DNA of 64,000 nucleotides. It comes from Rotaria sordida (taxonomy: Eukaryota > Rotifera > Eurotatoria > Philodinida > Philodinidae). The stretch lies in assembly GCA_905250125.1 (NCBI GenBank), contig CAJNOL010000676.1, forward strand, positions 48,075-112,074, in the 5' to 3' direction. The notes below the pieces were generated by a model. The model was not told where the DNA came from. It saw only the letters and a program-made list of their open reading frames with translations, and made no database searches. Positions 57,448 through 64,000 of this stretch are shown here, one piece after another. Made by a program: the position numbers and the translations under genes. The first letter of the stretch is position 1; each line of letters opens with the position of its first letter.

Positions 57448-57625
57448 ACCAACATAAACTTATCTACTTATCTTACATTCATTTTTTCCCGCCGTCGCGT
57501 CTTTTTTTTTTGTAATTAATAGAATTTTTCTGCTTAAATGCATTGCAGTCATTATCATCAAATTAAAACGTTGTTTTCTTTTTTTTTTTTTGTTTTTTTA
57601 GATTTTCTCTTTTCTCATTTTATTC

Positions 57626-58558
57626 ATGGCTGGTGGAGCGAATAATAAATCAGCTGCTCAGTTAATGACTGAAGCAAATAAGAAAGCTAAATCAGCTGGT
57701 GGACTATTTCAACGTATGCTTGGATCAGGTAATGTAATGAATGAAGATGCTCGTGTACTTTATATTCAAGCTGGTAATGCCGGACGAGCCGAAGGTGATT
57801 ATCCAACATCTGTTGAAGCTTATAAACGAGCATTAGATTTAAGTACTGAAGATTTTGAAAAAGCTCAAATGTATGAAGCAATATCATCATCATATCGAAT
57901 GTTTGATTTACCTCAAGCTATACCACCATTAACACGTGCAGCTGAATTATATATGACTCAAGGTAAATGGACAATGGCATCACAAATATTTGAAAAAATT
58001 GCTGAATTATATGAACAAATGAATGATTATGAAAATATGATGAAATGTTTAAAAGAAGCATATCGATTTTTAAAACAAGAAGGACAAAAAGCAGGTACAA
58101 ATAGAGTACAAAAGAAAATGGCCGAAATACATGTACTTCAACATCAATTTATTGAAGCACAACAACAATTTGAAGAACTGGCTGAGAAAGCAAAAGATGA
58201 TGCTTTAGTTAAATTTAGTGCTAAAGATTATTGGTTAAGGTAATTAATTAAAATTTTTAGTTTTGACTTTTTTTTTAAAATTTATTATAGAGCAACAATG
58301 TGTGCATTATGTATTGATGTTGAAAATGCTAATACGGCATTGAATCGATATATAAATGATAATCCATTATTTGAAGAACGATCAATTGAAGTAAAATTAC
58401 TTCGTCAATTAATTACTGATGTTGAAGAACAAAATAAGGAATCATTTTTAAAACATTTTGATGATACATCATTATCACCATTACGTTCTGATCGAATAGT
58501 TCGCTCATTGATTGATGATATTGCGAAAAAGATCAATGGTGATGTTGATCTTAAATAA
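57626..58558 (+). CDS. NAPA: Alpha-SNAP (soluble NSF attachment protein)
   Basis: Adaptor that recruits NSF to SNARE complexes for their disassembly after membrane fusion. Two exons, 57626-58239 and 58291-58558, phases matching, about 293 residues against 295 in vertebrates. It is made of TPR-like helical hairpins along the whole length (AGNAGRAEGDYPTSVEAYKR, MYEAISSSYRMFDLPQAIPP, ASQIFEKIAELYEQMNDYEN). The membrane-contacting N-terminal loop near residue 27 reads FQRMLGSG. The C-terminus LIDDIAKKINGDVDLK keeps the penultimate Leu that activates the NSF ATPase in studied homologues. The start ATG matches the family N-terminus. It begins 178 bases after the TFIIS stop on the same strand, each with its own promoter presumably. 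Confidence 0.96.
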
Positions 58559-58632
58559 ATTAATTGTAATATTTTGAACAGTAAGTATCTATATAATTTT
58601 TTTTGCTAAGTAGATTTCGTGTATGTCTGTGC

Positions 58633-58638
58633 AATAAA
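58633..58638 (+). terminator. Polyadenylation signal of alpha-SNAP
   Basis: AATAAA lies 75 bases after the alpha-SNAP stop and is followed by T-rich sequence. Likely cleavage and polyadenylation signal, though AT-rich DNA gives such hexamers by chance. Confidence 0.5.
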
Positions 58639-60231
58639 AGCTTAAAATATGAGATATTTATCATAGTCATTTATTTACTTTATTTTTTGTCTTTTTTCGT
58701 GTTTTTTTTAAATGTATAAAGGAAAATCTCCAGATTGGAGAGTCATTCCATACTTTTCGAGAATCTCATCTTTTTTTCTCGTTGTCTTGTTTGTGATTGT
58801 GTGTATTGATATTTCAAATAATCTTCATTTATTTTCCTAATGAATAAAATGGCTAATACGAAGAAAAACAAAAAAACAAACATTAAAATGAATCATTATC
58901 AAAATGTGAAATAAATTTTCTTCGTTTAAATCACATACATATCAGAAGGGGAAAAAGCAACAGACCAACTCGAAGATTACAGCAAGAATTTCATTCACAA
59001 TTAATTTATTTTTAATAGAATTTTAGCAAAACTAAATAGATAAAAATAATACCTTCTAGTAAATTATATAATAAATATAAATTCAATATTCGTTGAGATT
59101 TATTTGTAATAAAATGATATTTTTATAAAATGAAAGAGCTGCCAATAAGACAAACAATATCCTTGATAAAGATCGGCAAATAGTATTTGTGTTAGTAACA
59201 AGTGTATTTCATACGTATAGTTATATATATCTGAAACAAACTCATCATTCAACGGAATAAGAAACAATCTTGGAAACTTTTCAAAAACTTTGAAAGTCAT
59301 ACAACTTCCTTTGGCATCATTACTATAGATATTCTAGTATTCGTTTTCTGCTTTATTTATCGCGTTGGATTAAATATTGACATTTCAAAATCGATGATAA
59401 ATTGAGGTTGAATATGTCGTCCTTCGATATTTTCTTTTTATCACACTTGGTTGCTAATGAACATTAAATTTGACAAAGAGAAAGATGAACACCTTTCATT
59501 CCTACTAACTGTCATTGACATATCGATGTCTTGTGATCTATCATTCATCCCTATAAGAGATGTACAGGACCAAGATTTTTTTGTCCTGGTCGTGTTGAAT
59601 TTTTTCCACTGGTTTCAGTAGTTTCTTTCCTAGTAGTCATGCATCCGGTGGTTTTAGTTTTTTCAATGCCGATTCAGGTGTAGAGAAAACTATTCTAGAA
59701 TCTATTCGTATCACATCCTAAAAAAGTTCTTCTATACTCATTTTTTTATTTGTTTAGACGAAAACTAGGACATTTTTGAGTTATCTCTCTTCAATTATAT
59801 TCTAACCGATGATCTATAAGATCATTCGCTTAAAACCATAGAACATTGAACTATAATCTTTAGTTTCGGTTGGCACAAGTTTGTTCTCCTGGTTCCGATC
59901 TCGCATATTGCTAGTCATGAAACATCAGTTTTTTACCAATTGATAAGAATTTTGTTACTCTTGTGAACTCTATACAATTTATTTTGGTCATATATTTATA
60001 TTTAAAACAGTGCAAGAAAACAAACTCTTGCATCATCATTTCGTGTTGGTTAAAAGAATTCATCAAGAAGATTTTGTCAAATAATACTCAATAAGAATTC
60101 AATATTGATTTAGAAGTTACTTCTGAAACAATTGAATAAGATAGAATCAAAAATTGACTTACAAGATTTTTTTGACGAGTTTAGAAAAAACAGCAATTTA
60201 ATTGCTGTTCGTTAAGTCTTTCTCATGAGTC

Positions 60232-60240
60232 TATATAAAA
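60232..60240 (+). promoter_or_regulatory. TATA-box-like motif before a small ORF
   Basis: TATATAAAA lies 20 bases before ATG 60261. It fits a TATA box, although the spacing leaves almost no 5' leader, so the true start could be elsewhere. AT-rich sequence makes chance matches common. Confidence 0.3.
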
Positions 60241-60260
60241 ATCGTCACTTTATTCCGCGA

Positions 60261-60434
60261 ATGTTTCTTTCTTTTCTTATTATTTTATTTGTCAATGTAT
60301 GCCAAAAACAAATCACATATAGTTTAAAAAACGAGACAATTTCCTATCAACACATCGAAAAATCATCATTCAACACATACTCATCAATGAGATCTAAAGG
60401 TCAACATTTTGAACTATTGTTTTGCATTCTATAA
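60261..60434 (+). CDS. Candidate small secreted peptide
   Basis: An open frame from ATG 60261 begins MFLSFLIILFVNVCQKQITY, a good signal peptide, followed by a short polar region with an N-glycosylation site (NET) and a basic RSKGQ. The frame can also be entered at ATG 60225. A possible donor after AAAG near 60399 with an acceptor near 60572 would give a shorter end. No family is recognised and the coding nature is unproven; a chance hydrophobic frame in AT-rich DNA is the alternative. Confidence 0.3.
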   Translation: MFLSFLIILFVNVCQKQITYSLKNETISYQHIEKSSFNTYSSMRSKGQHFELLFCIL

Positions 60435-61140
60435 AAAATGAAGATATTTTCCCGATTATCATTCGTTTTGTTCATGTCATTTTGCTTATTATTGTATGAT
60501 AAATATAAACATATCTAGAATCTAAGTGAAGAAAATTTCATATCTAATATTTAAAAAAATTACCTTTTCAGAACGTGCTCATTAATGTAATACAAGAATC
60601 GATATATGGTACCATTGTTATAGCGTCGTATTTTATGACTTACATTCAGAATTATTCTACACACATCATAACACATTAGATTTAAGATTTTTCTGTTTTA
60701 TCAAAGACACAGACACCGACAATAATAACTACGAAACGGAAGGAAGTATTTCAAAAATTTTTGTATTTACAAAGAATATATCTTCATCATGTCCCATATT
60801 TTTATTTCGTAAGAAATGTACTCGCATTTTCCTTAATATGAAGCAAATTAGCTGCCAAATGAAATGATTGCCTTATTAAACTAGTGTGGGTCAGATTTTT
60901 ACGCTATAGAATCTATTCCAATATAATTATCGTGCTTGACTAGATACATGATTGGAAAAAATAGTAAGCCAATTAATATTATTTCTGTTTCTGTTCTATC
61001 TTGTAACATAAATTAAACATACGTGTGTTGACATAGAAACTTTGAGTAATATTTATTTCATAAAAAAACCTCGCAAAGGTTCAGCAGCTCAACATTCTCT
61101 TAACATTTATTTTCCTTAACGATAAAAAAGACAAAGAATA

Positions 61141-63067
61141 GGAGATTATGCATCTACGACTTCTAAGAAATGTCGTATATGTGGTGCTGTAGCACGCGAT
61201 CTAAATTTCAATGTCATTACTTGCATGACTTGTAAATCTTTTTTTCGCCAAAATGCACATAAAAAATCTGTCAGTTTCATCTATATCTCTAAAGAAAACA
61301 AACAAGTTTTTTCTCAACAAATTGAATAGCTCATATCATTTTGCCAGTTTCAAAAGGATTGCCACACAACAAAAATAACATGCAGTTACTATTCATCTTG
61401 TCGATTAAAGAAATGTTTAGCATTAGGAATGAATCTTGAATTAATTCAAAATATTTCTAATTCCAGCAATGTCGCCAAGGAAATTCAACAATTACAAACG
61501 ATAGACGATAAACGAACTCGATTACCAATAGCAATATCATTTTTTGAATATTCTTGAATAATGACATGTTTGGTTTTTTTTCTATAGCCTTTACCACTTA
61601 GTCTTCTTCGCAATGATCGTTCAACATTGACAATTAATGAATAGACTCTTGTTTCGAACTTTCTTCATGCATTTTATGAGCAAGACCCTTCCACACCAAT
61701 TCAGTATTCTCTTCATGAATTATCTTCATTACCACTCGAATTATGTTTGAAACTGTCTGGAACCGCGGATGTTCTTCGTGACCTTTTTAGTAGTATTGGA
61801 TTAGTTATCGAACGTTTACCAGAATTTTATTCGTTACCGCTTGGTATTCGTCGAGTTTTCATTAAGCATAATGTGTTCATCACTGGTACGTGCAATATAT
61901 GTTTTTTGTGTCGTGAATTAAATCTAATTCATAATATGACTGCTTTCAATGCTAGCAATCAGCTGTATGGATCTGAGTTTGTGATGGAGTACCGTCGAGA
62001 TATTGTACGATATGATCCAAATAGAAATCTTAGAGTAGTGTCACAGATCCAGGAAATCTGGAATCTCAGAGATCTCCTCAGAGATGTTGCATATACTAAC
62101 AACGTTAGAACATAATATTGAATTATCAGACAGTAATGATATTTTTTTTACCATCTCGAACTCCTAAAGGAGATGTCGCATCTCTACAAGAGATACCGTA
62201 TCTCTCATCACATCTCTGTAAGGAGATGCATCTCCAGCATTCTCCCTAGGCTAAAATTTAAAAAAAAAATTTCATAAGGAGATGCTAATCCTAGAGATGC
62301 GGCATCTCCCTAAGGACATACATCGCTAGCATCATCCCTAGGCTAAAATTGAAAAAAAATTTTTTCATAAGCAGATGCATATCCTGGAGATGTGGCATCT
62401 CTTACAGAGATATAATTAGAAATACGGTATCTCTTGTAGAAATGCAGCATCTCTGTAAGGAGATGCATCTCCAGCATCATCTCTAGGCTAAAATTGAAAA
62501 AAAATTCTTTCATAAGGAGATGCAAGTTCTGAAGATGTGACATCTCTTACGGAGATGTGATGAGAGACAGTATTTCTTGTAGAGATAAAGGCTAATATCA
62601 GATATGTGTAATATATGAGTAGGGTGAAAACGCTTGTGTATATAACATGTCAGTGGAGATCTCTGAGATCCCCGATTTCCTGGATCTGTCACACTGCTGA
62701 AATCTTATTAAAATCTTTATGTTCATATTAGCCTTTTCAAGTAGTTGTTCACTCGTTAAATATGATAATCAATTAGATATTTCAACTATGTACAACTCGA
62801 TCAATCTTGTTCATATTCAGAATGTATATGTGACGATATTGTGAAAATGTTTAGTTTATCTATATGGATTTAAGGAAGCAATCCTTTGATTTACTCGTTT
62901 TATAAAGAATGTTGTAGATTTAATTAATACGTTAAATCAGACGCCTCAGAGCGAAACTCGTAACCGTATGATGGGTACAATTGTAACAGAAACAGAACGT
63001 ATAGTGGTGATTGATGACTGAATCAGACTCATTCAGCTTTCTAAATTGGCCACAAATGCTTCTGATG
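61141..63067 (+). pseudogene. Nuclear receptor pseudogene split by a MITE
   Basis: Ligand-regulated transcription factor remnant. The first zinc finger (61165-61270: KCRICGAVARDLNFNVITCM, then TCKSFFRQNAHKK) keeps its four Cys; its P-box is CMTCKS, unlike the usual CEGCK. After an intron with donor GTCAGT and acceptor CAG near 61349 comes the second finger (CHTTKITCSYYSSCRLKKCL, then ALGMNLEL). A ligand-binding-domain-like helical region follows (LPLELCLKLSGTADVLRDLF, FVMEYRRDIVRYDPNRNLRV). It is cut at about 62036 by the MITE and resumes after 62697 (FMFILAFSSSCSLVKYDNQL, then RFIKNVVDLINTLNQ, and ETERIVVIDD). In-frame stops occur at about 61641 (NE-TAG-TLV) and three or more times in the last part, several looking like single-base changes of Trp or Arg codons. 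No start codon was found. Otherwise well preserved, so inactivation seems recent. Confidence 0.8.
62036..62696. mobile_element. TIR element with internal tandem repeats, inserted in the nuclear receptor
   Basis: Ends read GTGTCACAGATCCAGGAAAT and, inverted, CAGTGTGACAGATCCAGG; both arms continue to CTCAGAGATCTCC. Between them lie at least three copies of a unit built from GGAGATGC..CATCTCC palindromic pieces followed by CTAGGCTAAAATT and a run of A and T (units start near 62165, 62280 and 62370-62440). The element is about 660 bases, without coding capacity, and interrupts the ligand-binding domain. Confidence 0.78.
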
Positions 63068-64000
63068 TCTAACGATTTTCATTATTGTGAATAATTAGAC
63101 ATATACAAAAGAAATACACCGATGATTATCCATGTGGTGTCTTCGACTGTATTGTTATTTATTACATAAAATTAAGCTGAACACAAAGAACAATTACCTA
63201 TTAAAGAATACAATAAAATCATGAGGAAATATGAAACGATGTTCGATTGAAAAAAGAACTAAATAAAGCAGTCTTTATTATTAAAAATAAGACATATTAT
63301 AGCCAGCTGTACACTACACAGGAAACGTTGAAATACATTTGAAATTTTCGAAAAAAGAATATCTTTACTGATAGTATTTCTAGTAAATCGCAGAATTAAA
63401 GCCAAAAATTCTGAACTGAATTCTAACTGATTGTGTCTCGGTTCTATTTATTTCTACAACTAAATTTGCATCAGTACTGCAAGTTCCCGTGAAAAAAGTA
63501 TAGAACAAAATGGAGTTTGAACGAGAACTTTGAGAAAATAACGATATTGTCGTGTTTAAACGCATCGTTTTATTTCAACAGGTCTCGACATATCTTTTTT
63601 TTATTTATGAAGTACTTTTTTAACTTAAAATACTATCTAAAAACATCACTTGAATATGCTTGTGAGAAAAAACGTTTTTCTCTCATCAATAAATGTGATC
63701 TAAAACATCGTTCGAATGTATTTAATTTTTTACACTTCAACTGTTTTGTTTTCTCCTTCTAGAAAGAAAATTACTTTTTTTTAATGATACATTAGAAGGA
63801 TTTTTTTCTAATGAGTTTTTCTTGAGAAGAAAATGAGTTACTTCACATATAACAAAAAGTAATATTTTAATTAATATTTTTCTTCAGTAAAAACATTGTT
63901 TTATCAAGTATAGAATGTCATTAACATTTAGGTATACATTGCGCATTATCGGGCTCAAAAACAGATCTCGTAAATAGATCTGATCTAAAAATAAACATTT
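63068..64000. other. Intergenic right edge
   Basis: AT-rich DNA. Open frames at 63380-63565 and 63517-63762 have no recognisable features. Nothing else is visible. Confidence 0.5.

Larger units (their letters stand above)
58639..61140. other. Intergenic region
   Basis: AT-rich DNA between alpha-SNAP and the nuclear-receptor pseudogene. Contains a small hairpin near 59570 (CAGGACCAAG..TTGTCCTGG) and the candidate small secreted-peptide gene at 60261. Otherwise nothing recognisable. Confidence 0.5.

Overview
This is eukaryotic, animal-type nuclear DNA. It is very AT-rich, with most introns about 50-65 bases, GT..AG splice sites and compact intron-rich genes. The proteins include metazoan families (neurobeachin-like, SARA, alpha-SNAP, TFIIS, FBXO33/39-like, nuclear receptor). 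Composition, short introns and abundant small inverted-repeat elements fit a rotifer, most likely bdelloid; that assignment is inference, not proof. There are two assembly gaps (10 N at 9683, 100 N at 32271).

Layout. 1-9191 (-): most of a neurobeachin-like (NBEAL1/2-type) BEACH protein, running off the left edge and lacking its N-terminal exons. 9340-9734 (-): a frame-damaged SRP19 copy containing the small gap. 10354-11305 (-): a small secreted protein. 14390-26725 (+): a complete 13-exon SARA/ZFYVE9-type gene. Its 6.4-kb fourth intron holds two ubiquitin-like-domain genes on the opposite strand (18221-18772 and 19079-22245); the larger encodes three ubiquitin-like folds plus a Cys/His-rich exon. 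26726-33790: gene-poor, rich in terminal-inverted-repeat and fold-back elements. 33791-36608 (-): two tandem paralogues with two RRMs and a coiled coil. 37921-41446 (-): a ten-exon single-pass membrane coiled-coil protein. 45888-47295 (-): F-box protein. 48938-49686 (-): a divergent 14-3-3 that has lost its phosphopeptide-binding residues. 51134-53307 (-): secreted GH18 chitinase. 56085-57447 (+): TFIIS. 57626-58558 (+): alpha-SNAP. 61141-63067 (+): a nuclear-receptor pseudogene split by a small transposable element.

The genes are individually transcribed and form no pathway cluster; several act in membrane traffic (NBEAL, SARA, alpha-SNAP, SRP19). The least explained features are the nested multi-ubiquitin-like gene and its neighbour, the RRM/coiled-coil pair, the degenerate 14-3-3 and the membrane coiled-coil protein. 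At least thirteen separate long-arm inverted-repeat elements show that non-autonomous DNA transposons shape the non-coding DNA here. Exon limits were derived by hand from splice signals and reading phase; where phases agree through a whole gene this is said.
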